Source of the DNA: Methylibium sp964622685
GTDB taxonomy: Bacteria; Pseudomonadota; Gammaproteobacteria; Burkholderiales; Burkholderiaceae_C
DNA: 64,000 nt
NCBI GenBank assembly: GCA_964622685.1
Contig: CAZUUU010000001.1
Coordinates: forward strand, 1 to 64,000
Direction: 5' to 3'
Below, one piece after another: positions 25,940 through 35,909 of this stretch. The translations under genes were made by a program, and so were the position numbers. The notes beneath the pieces were generated by a model. The model saw only the letters and a list, made by a program, of their open reading frames with translations. It ran no database searches and had not been told where the DNA came from. Position 1 is the first letter of the stretch. The number at the start of each line of letters is the position of its first letter.

Positions 25940-26557
25940 TCAGGCCGGGGAGGGATCGGTCCGCAGGCCGCGCATCAGCCGCCCGTAGGCGGCCCAGGCG
26001 CGGTCGGCGGCCTTGGGGTCGCGCAGGAAGCGCGCGTCGCGCATCAGCGCGATGAACAGGGCGTCGAGCTCGAACACCAGCTGGTCGGGGTCGGTGTCGG
26101 CCCGCAGCTCGCCGGTTTCCATCGACTGCACGATGCTGCGCCGGAGCGCCGCGCGCCAGCGCAGCACGCCGTCGAGCAGCGCATCGCGCAGCGGGCCTTC
26201 GCGGTCGTCGAACTCGAAGGCGCCGGCGCTGAAGATGCAGCCCGAGCGGATGTCGACGTCGCGCGCCCGCTGCAGCCACAAGCGCATCAATGCGTCGAGG
26301 CGCGGCAGGCCGCGCGGTTCGCGCAGCGCCGGGATCACCACCGCCTGCACGAAGCGGCGCTCGAACTCGGCGATGACGGCCTGCTGCAGGGCCTCGCGCG
26401 AGCCGATGCGCGAGAACACGCCGCTCTTGCTGAGGCCCAGCTTCTTGGCCACCTCGCCCAGGCTCAGCGACTCCAGACCCTCGGCGGTGGCCATCTCGAG
26501 CGCGGTGTCGAGGATGGCCGCGCGGGTCAGCTCGCTGCGGTCGGTCTTGGCGTCCAT
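25940..26557 (-). CDS. TetR/AcrR family transcription repressor
   Basis: A 205-residue regulator. The N-terminal DNA-binding domain (about 10-60) has the helix-turn-helix LSLGEVAKKLGLSKSGVFSRIGSREALQQAV. The C-terminal ligand domain contains SGCIFSAGAFEFDDREG, typical of the TetR subgroup with a C-terminal YiaI/YxaF-like domain. A near-perfect 26-bp palindrome lies seven bases before the ATG, and a matching site lies behind the gene in front of the next operon. It therefore probably represses itself and the peptide/hydrolase genes. A TTG codon nine bases upstream is in frame but lies within the operator. Confidence 0.92.
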   Translation of the reverse strand: MDAKTDRSELTRAAILDTALEMATAEGLESLSLGEVAKKLGLSKSGVFSRIGSREALQQAVIAEFERRFVQAVVIPALREPRGLPRLDALMRLWLQRARDVDIRSGCIFSAGAFEFDDREGPLRDALLDGVLRWRAALRRSIVQSMETGELRADTDPDQLVFELDALFIALMRDARFLRDPKAADRAWAAYGRLMRGLRTDPSPA

Positions 26558-26563
26558 GGATCT

Positions 26564-26589
26564 CAATTTAGCACAGTCGTGCGAAATTG
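26564..26589. promoter_or_regulatory. Probable TetR autoregulatory operator
   Basis: A 26-bp near-perfect palindrome: CAATTT and AAATTG flank an inner inverted repeat with core GCACAGTCGTGC. It ends seven bases upstream of the TetR ATG and shares its core with the site at 25877-25901. Confidence 0.75.
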
Positions 26590-26611
26590 CAAGCCACCCC
26601 TCGGCCCACCC

Positions 26612-27289
26612 TCAGCGCCGGCCGGCCTCCTCCAGCGCCAGCGTGCGGATGTCGGCCAGCATCACGGCCGGCTGCACGAAGTCCAGGGCGTAGATCTCGC
26701 GCACCATGGCGGCCGCGTCGATCAGGAAGAGCTTGAGCATGTGGTTGCGCGTGCGCGTCGGCCGGCCCGCCTCGTCGCGCACGATGCTGACGTCCTGGCC
26801 GAAGGCATCGAGCAGCGGCAGCAGCTCCTGCACCGAGCGCGACGTCGCGAGCCGCCATTCCAGCCGCGCGTCGTTCAGCAGGCCGTCGCCGTAGAGCGTC
26901 AGCGCGTGCGGCGTGTCGTGCTGCGGGTCGAAGCTGATGTTGACGAAGCGCACCCGGCGCGCCAGCGGCGGCTCGGCCAGCAGGGTCTCGCGCAGGCCGG
27001 TCAAGGTGCGGTAGGCGAACGGGCAGCCCCAGGCATCGGCACAGTAGGTGTAGAAGAAGCTGAGCAGGGTCAGCTTGCCGGTCGTCAGCCGCGACAGCCG
27101 CAGCGGCCGCCCGGAGGCGTCGATCAGCAGGCCGTCCGGGCAGCGCTGGATGCGCTGCAGCGTGTAGCTGCCAGGGGCCGGCGGCGTGAACTCCAGGCGT
27201 GGCGCCTGCGGCTGCAGCGGGTCGGCCGCCGCCAGCAAGCGCAGCGGCCCGGCCGCCAGCGCCCCGCCCAGCAGGCCGCGGCGGCGCAT
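26612..27289 (-). CDS. SCO1/SenC family copper protein with unusual CX5C motif
   Basis: A 225-residue exported thioredoxin-fold protein. After a short signal (MRRRGLLGGALAAGPLRLLA) comes the SCO core: GKLTLLSFFYTYC, FVNISFDPQHDTP (the conserved DP region) and the copper-binding His in RNHMLKLFLID. Usual SCO proteins have CXXXC in YTxCPxxCP; here the cysteines are Cys83 and Cys89 with five residues between (CADAWGC). Its start overlaps the stop of mtoX by one base (TGATG). SCO proteins deliver copper to periplasmic targets, and methanethiol oxidase is copper-dependent, so it is probably a dedicated copper chaperone for that enzyme. Confidence 0.85.
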   Translation of the reverse strand: MRRRGLLGGALAAGPLRLLAAADPLQPQAPRLEFTPPAPGSYTLQRIQRCPDGLLIDASGRPLRLSRLTTGKLTLLSFFYTYCADAWGCPFAYRTLTGLRETLLAEPPLARRVRFVNISFDPQHDTPHALTLYGDGLLNDARLEWRLATSRSVQELLPLLDAFGQDVSIVRDEAGRPTRTRNHMLKLFLIDAAAMVREIYALDFVQPAVMLADIRTLALEEAGRR

Positions 27290-28557
27290 CAGTAGGCCCT
27301 GGCGCTGAACTTCATGTGGTGGGCACGGCCGAGCTTCTCCTTCGCGAAGTCGACCTCGAAGGCGGGCTGGAGCTCCTTGCCGTCCCAGTGGAAGGCCCGC
27401 AGGAACTGCTCGTTGTCGGCGCCGGCCTTGTCCCACTTCTCCAGCAGGCTGGAGGTGACGTAGACGCGCTTGCCGTCCCAGCTCTGCGAGATCATGTTGA
27501 CCTGCTTGCCGGTGACCTTGGCATAGGTCTGCTTCGGCGCCTCCGGGTTCGTCAGGTCGAAGTAGCGCGTCGTGCCGTCCATGAAGGTGTTGACCCACAG
27601 GCCCTTGCCGTCGGCGGTGATCGAGATGTCCACCGGCAGCGGGATCTTGGCCGGGTCGCCGATCGTGCCGACCTCCCGGGCCTGCCAGCCGCCCCGGTCG
27701 TCCGGCTTGACGAGCCAGAGCTTCGAGGTCAGCGCGGTGGCGGTGATGGCCCAGCTGTCGCCGGGCTTGAGCGACCAGCGGATCTCGAGCGGCGCGCCGG
27801 GCACGCTGAAGACCTGCCTGGGCTTCATCGCCTTCAGGTCCCACAGCACCATGGTGTTGCCGAAGCGCTTCATCGCGGCGGCGTCGGCCACGACGTCGCC
27901 GAGCGGGCGGCGGTAGTTGTCGATGCCGGTGAAGCTGGACGTCAGCAGCGCGTTGCGCGCCGGGTTGACGGCGATGTCGTAGCCGTAGCCGTCGCCCTTG
28001 ACACCGCCGATCTCGCCGGTGGGCATCGCGTACTTCGCGACGAACCGGCCCTGGTTGTTGTAGACCGCCATGCCGGTGGCGCCGCCCTGGTCGGCGCTGT
28101 TGGACAGGCCGGCGATCAGCATGCGGCCGGGCAGCGCGTAGAAGGTGTGCGGTCCGACGTAGCCGCTCTTGGCGGCGAAGTCCTTGATCGTGCGCACGAG
28201 CCGGGGCCGGGCCGGGTTGCTGCCGACGTCGAAGACGTGGATCCGGCTGTCCTCCAGGCCGCCGGCCCACAGGTAGCGGCGGTCGTCGGTGAAGCCCATG
28301 TGGTGCGCCTCGCCGCGGCCGCCGGTCGAGACGCTGTGCACGACCTTGCCGTAGGTCCTCGACTTCGGGTTGGCGTCGACCGTCACCAGCTTTTCGGAGC
28401 CGTCGCCCAGGCCCTCGACGCCGAGGGTCCAGACATGCACGTAGTCTTCCTGGCCCTTGATGAGCTTGCTCATGTAGGGCGAGTTGCAGGTCTCGTCGGC
28501 CTGCACGGCCAGGGCGACGGGCAACAGCAGGGCCATGGCGAGAGCGTGGTGTCGCAT
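27289..28557 (-). CDS. mtoX: Methanethiol oxidase (selenium-binding protein 56 family)
   Basis: A 422-residue exported protein of the SBP56 family. A signal peptide (MALLLPVALAVQA) precedes the mature protein. Family blocks include GEAHHMGFTDDRRYLWAGGL, GPHTFYALPGRMLIAGLSN, DGYGYDIAVNPARN, VDISITADGKGLWVNTFMDG and the C-terminal GRAHHMKF; the paired histidines are candidate copper ligands. Bacterial members characterised as MtoX oxidise methanethiol to formaldehyde, hydrogen sulfide and hydrogen peroxide in the periplasm, and their genes occur with SCO1/SenC, as here. No mauG gene follows. A promoter with a perfect -35 TTGACA is seen upstream. Confidence 0.9.
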   Translation of the reverse strand: MRHHALAMALLLPVALAVQADETCNSPYMSKLIKGQEDYVHVWTLGVEGLGDGSEKLVTVDANPKSRTYGKVVHSVSTGGRGEAHHMGFTDDRRYLWAGGLEDSRIHVFDVGSNPARPRLVRTIKDFAAKSGYVGPHTFYALPGRMLIAGLSNSADQGGATGMAVYNNQGRFVAKYAMPTGEIGGVKGDGYGYDIAVNPARNALLTSSFTGIDNYRRPLGDVVADAAAMKRFGNTMVLWDLKAMKPRQVFSVPGAPLEIRWSLKPGDSWAITATALTSKLWLVKPDDRGGWQAREVGTIGDPAKIPLPVDISITADGKGLWVNTFMDGTTRYFDLTNPEAPKQTYAKVTGKQVNMISQSWDGKRVYVTSSLLEKWDKAGADNEQFLRAFHWDGKELQPAFEVDFAKEKLGRAHHMKFSARAY

Positions 28558-28575
28558 CGCGGTCTCCTTCGTGGT

Positions 28576-28615
28576 GTCGGTCCACCGACGATAGATCGCC
28601 GACCCTCGCTGTCAA
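28576..28615 (-). promoter_or_regulatory. mtoX promoter with overlapping palindrome
   Basis: On the minus strand TTGACA (28615-28610) and TATCGT (28593-28588) are separated by 16 bases, about 30 bases upstream of the mtoX ATG. The palindrome GTCGGTCCACCGAC (28576-28589) overlaps the end of the -10 element and the likely start of transcription, a good place for a repressor. Confidence 0.5.
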
Positions 28616-28663
28616 GACCACGAAGCGCGTCAGCTCATGCGCTGAGCGTTCCGGCGCGGCGTT

Positions 28664-30046
28664 TCAGCGCGTCTCGCGCCGTTCACCTTCCCAGGGCAGG
28701 TGGCGCGTCAGCAGCACGTTGAGCAGGTTGTCCTGGAAGTTGATGTTGGCGGTCAGGGCCTGGTGGTGCTCGCACAGGAAGAAGGGGTAGGCCACCGGCA
28801 GGAAGCTGTCCTCGTGCTGCGGCGCGCTCGGGTCGAGCGTCTCGCGCGCCAGCAGCGACGGCTTGGTCACGCGGCCGTCGCCGGGCTCGAGCATCAGTTC
28901 GTCGTAGGACACACCGGGGCGCCGAGCCGCGATGTCGGCAGGGGACAGCCGCGTGACGTCGCGTCCGTCGACCCGCTCGACCAGCAACCGTGCCGGCGTC
29001 AGGTGGCAGTCGCCGCCGAACAGCACGTAGCGGATCGGCGACACCGGCTCGGCGACCGACAGCATCCACGCGAAGCGCCGCGCGCGCTCGAGCTGGTGGA
29101 CGAAGTAGCGGCGCAGCGCGGCCTCGTCGGCCGGATCGCGGGCCGCGCCCTCGCCGTAGACCGACCAGCGGTGCCGGTGCCAGGTCTCGGCGTCGAACAG
29201 GTCGTCGTCCAGCGCACGGCCGTCGGCGCCGACCAGCCAGCCGGCCAGCGGGTGCGGGAAGAGCTGGTAGCCGCTGGGCATCGTCGCCAGCGTGCGCGAC
29301 GCGATGCGACCCAGTCCCACGCGCTCGCCGCTCAGGAAGGCGTGCAGCGAACTGACCGAGCCGAGGTTCGGCGTGCCCAGCAGCACCAGCTTGCGCACCT
29401 GGGGCGCACCGGCCATCGTGACCTGCTGGTGCTCGCCGTCCAGCACGTCGCGCGTGCCGAAGCGCAGGTAGTAGCGGGCGATCAGCCCGCCCATGCTGTG
29501 CGCGACCAGGTCGACGCGCAACGCCGGATCGCCATGATCGCGGCGGATCGCCTCGATCAGCCGGTGCAGCTCGGCGGCGCTCGCGACGTTGTCCTGGCGC
29601 CAGTCGTAGTTGAAGACGTAGAGCCGTCGTTCGCCCTTCTTCGCCGGTGTGCCGACGACGCTGCGCACATAGCCCCCGTGGCGCGTCAGCGTGTCGATGA
29701 TGGGCCGGTAGAAGTCGCGGCCGAAGGCGCGCTCGGCGATGTCGTGGGCCTCCAGCCGCGACGGCAGCGGCCGGCCGGTCGCCGCGTCGAAGTCCAGCGC
29801 CAGCTCGGGGTAGGACGACAGCAGGATGCGCCACCAGGGGCCGGGCCAGACCTCGTCGCCGGTCTCGCGGTCACGCAGCCGTGACCCGAACGCGCCGGGG
29901 ATCAGGATCACCGGCACGGCCTCGGCATCGTTCATGCCGAACTGGTAGAGGCGCTTCAGGTCGGGCCGCGGGGCGTCGCCGCAGGCGGCGAGCAGCACCG
30001 CCAGCAGCGCCGCGCCGACCGCCCTGCGCCAGCGCAGTCCGTTCAC
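28664..30046 (-). CDS. Lecithin:cholesterol acyltransferase-like lipase, lipoprotein
   Basis: A 460-residue alpha/beta hydrolase of the LCAT/phospholipase group. The N terminus has a lipoprotein signal with lipobox LLAAC at about residue 22, so it is membrane-anchored outside the cytoplasm. VPVILIPGAFGSRLRDR is the oxyanion loop, YVFNYDWRQDN is typical of LCAT proteins, and the nucleophile Ser184 is in VAHSMGGLIARYYL. The acid and His are probably in the last 100 residues (GDGRVTKPS, CEHHQAL). It probably acts on phospholipids or other acyl esters. It ends the leftward cluster after the ABC genes, 22 bp away, and may be in that operon. Confidence 0.87.
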   Translation of the reverse strand: MNGLRWRRAVGAALLAVLLAACGDAPRPDLKRLYQFGMNDAEAVPVILIPGAFGSRLRDRETGDEVWPGPWWRILLSSYPELALDFDAATGRPLPSRLEAHDIAERAFGRDFYRPIIDTLTRHGGYVRSVVGTPAKKGERRLYVFNYDWRQDNVASAAELHRLIEAIRRDHGDPALRVDLVAHSMGGLIARYYLRFGTRDVLDGEHQQVTMAGAPQVRKLVLLGTPNLGSVSSLHAFLSGERVGLGRIASRTLATMPSGYQLFPHPLAGWLVGADGRALDDDLFDAETWHRHRWSVYGEGAARDPADEAALRRYFVHQLERARRFAWMLSVAEPVSPIRYVLFGGDCHLTPARLLVERVDGRDVTRLSPADIAARRPGVSYDELMLEPGDGRVTKPSLLARETLDPSAPQHEDSFLPVAYPFFLCEHHQALTANINFQDNLLNVLLTRHLPWEGERRETR

Positions 30047-30068
30047 GCGCGTCCCGGCCGGGCCGCGC

Positions 30069-31798
<1,730 letters not shown>

Positions 31799-31799
<1 letters not shown>

Positions 31800-32854
31800 C
31801 ACTCGGCTCCGCGAAGCTTGGGGTCCAGCGCATCGCGCAGCGCATCGGTCATCAGCGAGAAGGCGGTGACGAACAGGGCCATGAAGGCGGTTGCCGCGGC
31901 CAGCTGCCACCAGTAGCCGAGGATCAGCTCGCCCTGCGCCTCGGCCAGCATCGTGCCCCAGCTGACCTGGTCGACCGACACGCCCAGCCCCAGGTAGCTG
32001 AGGATGACCTCGGCCTTGATGAACTGCACGACGTGGATCGACAGCTGCACCAGCACCACGTGGCTCACGTTCGGCAGGATGTGGCGGAACATGCGCGACA
32101 CGGCCGATGCGCCGATGGCCTCGGCCGAGCGCACGTACTCGCGCACCGAGTGCTTGATGAACTCGGCCCGCACCAGCCGGTAGATGCCGGTCCAGCCGGT
32201 GAGGCCCAGGATCAGCACCACCGAGAGCACGCCGCGCCCCGTGACCGCCGCGAAGGCGAAGATCAGCAGGATGCTGGGGATCGAGGTGAAGACGTTGTAA
32301 ACCCACTCCAGCGCGTCGCCGACCTTGCCGCCGAAGAAGCCGCCGAAGGCCCCCAGCAGCGTGCCGATCAGCGTGGCCAGCAGCGCGGCCGAGACGCCGA
32401 CCAGGATGGAGATCTCGGCGCCCTTGATGGCCTTGGCCAGCACGTCGCGGCCCAGCCGGTCGGCGCCGAAGGGCAGGGTCTGGGCGCGCGGCTGCTCGGC
32501 GGTGGCGTACTTCTTGGCGGCCTCGGCCCACTCGGCGTACCTGGGCGCCAGCGGGTCGATGTCGGACAGGTCGATGCGCTGCGTCGTCGAGGCGGTAACG
32601 GCCGCCTGCTCCTGCGGCGCGGCCGGGCCGACGAAGGTCGGCGGCGCGTTGGGCACGCCGATCTCCTGCTGCCACTGGCTCGCCAGCAGGCCGATGCCGG
32701 CCAGCACCACCAGCACCAGGAAGCCCGCGACGATGACCAGCGAGACCATGCCGACGCGGTCGCCCTTGAAGCGTCGCCAGGCCGAGGCCCAGACGCCCTC
32801 GGAACGCTCGGCCGCCGCCTTGGGCGCCGACGAAGAGGGAAGCACGGCGCTCAT
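31799..32854 (-). CDS. Peptide ABC transporter permease (YejE-like)
   Basis: A 351-residue inner-membrane permease. The first membrane helix (about 37-58) is followed by a long periplasmic stretch of about 90 residues, then five more helices. The cytosolic coupling loop EAIGASAVSRMFRHILPN contacts the ATPase. GADRLGRDVLAKAIKGAEIS is the usual OppC/YejE entry segment, and the length is close to E. coli YejE. It overlaps the YejB-like gene by four bases (ATGA) and the ATPase gene by one base, so the three are made as one unit. The substrate is probably oligopeptides. Confidence 0.92.
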
Positions 32855-33789
32855 TTGAGGACCACCCGGGGGTCGACGATCTTGTAGAGCACGTCGGTCA
32901 GCAGGTTGATCACCATCGTCAGCACCGCGATGTAGATCGTCACCGCCTGGATGACGGGATAGTCGCTGCGGTTCACTGCCAGCAGCACCTCGCGGCCCAG
33001 GCCGGGGATCGAGAAGAAGACCTCGATCAGGAAGGAGCCGACGAAGATGCCGGGCAGCGACACCGCCACGTTGGTCAGGATCGGGATCAGCGCGTTGCGC
33101 AGCACGTGCTTGAGCAGGATGGTGGTCTCGGTCAGGCCCTTGGCGCGCGCCGTGCGCACGTAGTCCTGGCCGATCTCGTCGAGGAAGAAGCTGCGGTACA
33201 GGCGCGTCTGCGGCGCCAGCCCGACCAGCACGGCCAGCAGCACCGGCAGCGGTGCGTACTGGACCAGGTTGGTCCACAGGCTGTCGCTCCAGCCCTGCAC
33301 CGGGAACCAGCCCAGGCGGAAGGCGAAGACGTACTGCCCGACGATCACGTAGACCAGGAAGCTGATCGCCAGCGCGACCGTGGTGACGACCATGATCGTG
33401 CGGTCGGTCAGCGAGCCGCGCACATAGGCGACCGCCAGCGCGAAGGGGATCGCCAGCAGCACCTCGAGCAGCAGGATCGGCACCATCACCGTCAGCGTGG
33501 CCGGCAGCCGGGTGGCGAACAGGTTGGCCACCGACTCGTTGGTCGCCCAGCTCTTGCCCCAGTCGAAGCTGAGGATCTGCCGCACGAAGATCCACAGCTG
33601 CTCGAGCACCGGCCGGTTCAGGCCCAGCTGCTCGCGGATCGCGTCGATCTGTTCGGGCGTGGCGTTCAGGCCACCGAGGATCTCGGCGGGGTCGCCGCCG
33701 AAGAACTTGAAGAGAAAGAACACCAGCAGCACGACCCCGGCGAGGGTCGGGATCATTTGCCACAGGCGCCTTGTCAGATAGGCCGCCAT
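32851..33789 (-). CDS. Peptide ABC transporter permease (YejB-like)
   Basis: A 312-residue inner-membrane permease of the DppB/OppB/YejB group with six predicted helices. It opens YLTRRLWQMIPTLAGVVLLV, and the coupling loop is TARAKGLTETTILLKHVLRN. The segment FDWGKSWATNESV is typical for the first periplasmic loop. It is somewhat shorter than E. coli YejB (about 360 residues). It is first of the leftward operon. Its leader carries a strong hairpin at 33814-33848 just before the CTGGAG ribosome-binding site. Divergent binding-protein genes begin 299 bp away. Confidence 0.92.
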   Translation of the reverse strand: MAAYLTRRLWQMIPTLAGVVLLVFFLFKFFGGDPAEILGGLNATPEQIDAIREQLGLNRPVLEQLWIFVRQILSFDWGKSWATNESVANLFATRLPATLTVMVPILLLEVLLAIPFALAVAYVRGSLTDRTIMVVTTVALAISFLVYVIVGQYVFAFRLGWFPVQGWSDSLWTNLVQYAPLPVLLAVLVGLAPQTRLYRSFFLDEIGQDYVRTARAKGLTETTILLKHVLRNALIPILTNVAVSLPGIFVGSFLIEVFFSIPGLGREVLLAVNRSDYPVIQAVTIYIAVLTMVINLLTDVLYKIVDPRVVLK

Positions 33790-33813
33790 CGTCAGGGGTA
33801 CTCCAGAAAACCG

Positions 33814-33848
33814 CGGCAGCCGGATCGCTCGTGGCGATCGGGCTGCCG
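33814..33848 (-). promoter_or_regulatory. Strong hairpin in the leader of the YejB-like operon
   Basis: Arms at 33814-33827 and 33835-33848 pair over 14 bases with one mismatch and a seven-base loop (arm on the plus strand: CGGCAGCCGGATCG). In the transcript the stem is followed by CGGTTTT and then the ribosome-binding site, 24 bases before the ATG. It could act as an attenuator or mRNA-stability element. Confidence 0.5.
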
Positions 33849-33865
33849 TTCTTGTGCAGGCGCGA

Positions 33866-33878
33866 GTCTAGGGCCTGG
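33866..33878 (-). promoter_or_regulatory. Left arm of divergent promoter inverted repeat
   Basis: GTCTAGGGCCTGG on the plus strand; its reverse complement recurs exactly at 34015-34027. Read leftward it gives a -10-like TAGACT about 75 bases before the YejB-like ATG. Similarity continues into GGCGCGA on the outer side. Confidence 0.45.
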
Positions 33879-33928
33879 GCCGGCGGGCCCCGGCCCGCGT
33901 TTGCCCGGAGCCCGCGCCGCGCCCGGGT

Positions 33929-33951
33929 GCGGCATGCAACTCGCATGCCGC
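33929..33951. repeat. Palindromic hairpin midway between divergent promoters
   Basis: GCGGCATGC and GCATGCCGC are perfect nine-base arms around the loop AACTC, extendable with one bulge through CCGGG. It lies almost exactly midway between the two inverted promoter arms. Confidence 0.55.
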
Positions 33952-34014
33952 CCGGCCGTCCAAGCGGGACGCGAAGCCCGCCGATGCGGGTCGGCCGCAT
34001 GGCTCGCGGCGGTT

Positions 34015-34027
34015 CCAGGCCCTAGAC
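34015..34027 (+). promoter_or_regulatory. Right arm of divergent promoter inverted repeat
   Basis: CCAGGCCCTAGAC, the exact reverse complement of 33866-33878. Read rightward it provides a -10-like TAGACT (34023-34028) about 61 bases before the first binding-protein ATG. No convincing -35 hexamer is seen. Confidence 0.45.
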
Positions 34028-34088
34028 TTCGCGCCTTCGGCCGGGCGACGCCGGCCGGCCCGGCCCACGAGGCCCCGAGGAGTTGTCG

Positions 34089-35909
34089 ATGTTGCGTTCC
34101 GGCCTGATCCTGGCCCTGACCTTGATGATCGGCGCCGCCGCGCCGGCGCAGACGGCGCCGCCCGCCGCCGAGAAGAAGGTACTGCGCTACGCCTTCCGCG
34201 TCGCCGAGACCGGCTTCGACCCGGCCCAGCTGTCGGACCTGTACTCGGCCACGGTCGCGGCCAACATCTACGACGCGCCGCTGCAGATGTCCTTCCTGGC
34301 CCGCCCGGCGCGCCTGCGGCCCAACACCGCGGCGGCGATGCCGGAGATCTCGGCCGACTTCACCACCTACACGGTCACCATCAAGCCCGGCATCTACTTC
34401 GCCGACGACCCGGCGTTCAAGGGCAAGAAGCGCGAGCTGGTGGCGGCCGACTACGTCTATTCGCTCAAGCGCCACTACGACCCGAGGAACAAGAGCCCGA
34501 CGCTCTACCAGTACGAGAACGCCAGGATCCTGGGCCTGAGCGAGCTGCGCCAGGAGGCGCTGAAGAACAAGACGCCGTTCGACTACGACCGCGAGGTCGA
34601 GGGCCTGCGCACGCTGGACCGCTACCGCTTCCAGATCCGGCTGGCCGAGCCGCAGCCGCGCTTCGAGCAGAACCTGGCCGACCCCTCGCGCGCCGGCGCG
34701 GTGGCGCGCGAGGTGATCGAGGCCTATGCCGGCAAGACGATGGAGCACCCGGTCGGCACCGGGCCCTTCCGGCTGGCCGAGTGGCGGCGCGCCTCGAAGA
34801 TCGTGCTGGAGCGCAACCCGAACTACCGCGAGGTCTTCTACGACGAGGAGGCGCCGGCCGACGACCCGATCGCGCAGGCGGCGGTGGCGCGGCTCAAGGG
34901 CCGCAAGCTGCCGATGGTGGATCGCGTCGAGGTCGGCATCATCGAGGAGAGCCAGCCGCGCTGGCTGGCCTTCCTGAACCAGGAGCACGACGTCATCGAG
35001 GAGGTGCCGCCCGAGTTCTCGGACCTGGTGATGCCCAACGCCGAGCTCGCGCCCAACCTGAAGAAGCAGGACATCCTGATGGTGCGCTACCAGCGCTCGG
35101 ACGTGCACATGACCTACTTCGGCATGGAGCACCCGGTGGTCGGCGGCTACACGCCCGAGAAGGTGGCGCTGCGCCGCGCCATCGCGCTGGCGGTCGACGT
35201 GGACAAGGAGATCCGGCTGGTGCGCAAGAGCCAGGCGATCCCGGCCCAGGGGCCGATCGGCCCCGGCACCTTCGGCTACGACCCGGCGCTGCGCAGCGAG
35301 ATGAGCCAGTACAACCTGTCGCGCGCCAAGGCGCTGCTGGACCTGTATGGCTATGTCGACAAGGACGGCGACGGCTGGCGCGACCAGCCCGACGGCTCGC
35401 CGCTGGAGCTGGAGTACGCCTCCGAGCCCGACCAGTTCAAGCGCGCGCTGGCCGAGCAGTGGAAGAAGAACATGGACGCGCTCGGCCTGCGCCTGGTCGT
35501 GCGGCTGTCGCAGTGGCCCGAGAACCTGAAGGCCTCGCGCGCCGGCAAGCTGATGATGTGGATCGTCGGCTGGAGCGTCAGCTCGCCCGACGGCGACGGC
35601 TTCCTGCAGCTGGCCTACGGGCCGAACAAGGGCCAGGCCAACCACGCGCGCTTCAACCTGCCGGCCTTCGACGAGGTCTACCGTCGCCAGAAGCGGCTGC
35701 CCGACGGCCCGGAGCGCCAGGCCGCGATGGACGAGGCGCAGCGGCTGCTGATCGCCTACATGCCCTACAAGATCCACGTGCACCGCATCTTCACCGACCT
35801 GGCCCATCCGTGGGTCGTCGGCTACCACCGCAACGTCTTCATGCGCGAGTTCTGGCAGTACGTGGACGTCGATCCGGCGGTCGCCGCCGCGCGCCGGAGG
35901 CCGGACTGA
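34089..35909 (+). CDS. Peptide ABC transporter substrate-binding protein 1 (family 5)
   Basis: A 606-residue periplasmic binding protein of solute-binding family 5 (DppA/OppA/YejA type). The signal peptide is MLRSGLILALTLMIGAAAPAQT. Typical blocks are ISADFTTYTVTIKPGIYFAD (FxLrpgvkF-like) and MEHPVGTGPFRLAEWRRASK (GTGPf signature), followed by ALRRAIALAVDVDKEI. GAGGAG precedes ATG 34089; an in-frame TTG two codons earlier is less likely. It is first of three tandem paralogs and divergent from a YejBEF-like permease/ATPase operon, so it most likely delivers oligopeptides to it. The stop overlaps the next ATG by one base (TGATG). Confidence 0.92.
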   Translation: MLRSGLILALTLMIGAAAPAQTAPPAAEKKVLRYAFRVAETGFDPAQLSDLYSATVAANIYDAPLQMSFLARPARLRPNTAAAMPEISADFTTYTVTIKPGIYFADDPAFKGKKRELVAADYVYSLKRHYDPRNKSPTLYQYENARILGLSELRQEALKNKTPFDYDREVEGLRTLDRYRFQIRLAEPQPRFEQNLADPSRAGAVAREVIEAYAGKTMEHPVGTGPFRLAEWRRASKIVLERNPNYREVFYDEEAPADDPIAQAAVARLKGRKLPMVDRVEVGIIEESQPRWLAFLNQEHDVIEEVPPEFSDLVMPNAELAPNLKKQDILMVRYQRSDVHMTYFGMEHPVVGGYTPEKVALRRAIALAVDVDKEIRLVRKSQAIPAQGPIGPGTFGYDPALRSEMSQYNLSRAKALLDLYGYVDKDGDGWRDQPDGSPLELEYASEPDQFKRALAEQWKKNMDALGLRLVVRLSQWPENLKASRAGKLMMWIVGWSVSSPDGDGFLQLAYGPNKGQANHARFNLPAFDEVYRRQKRLPDGPERQAAMDEAQRLLIAYMPYKIHVHRIFTDLAHPWVVGYHRNVFMREFWQYVDVDPAVAAARRRPD

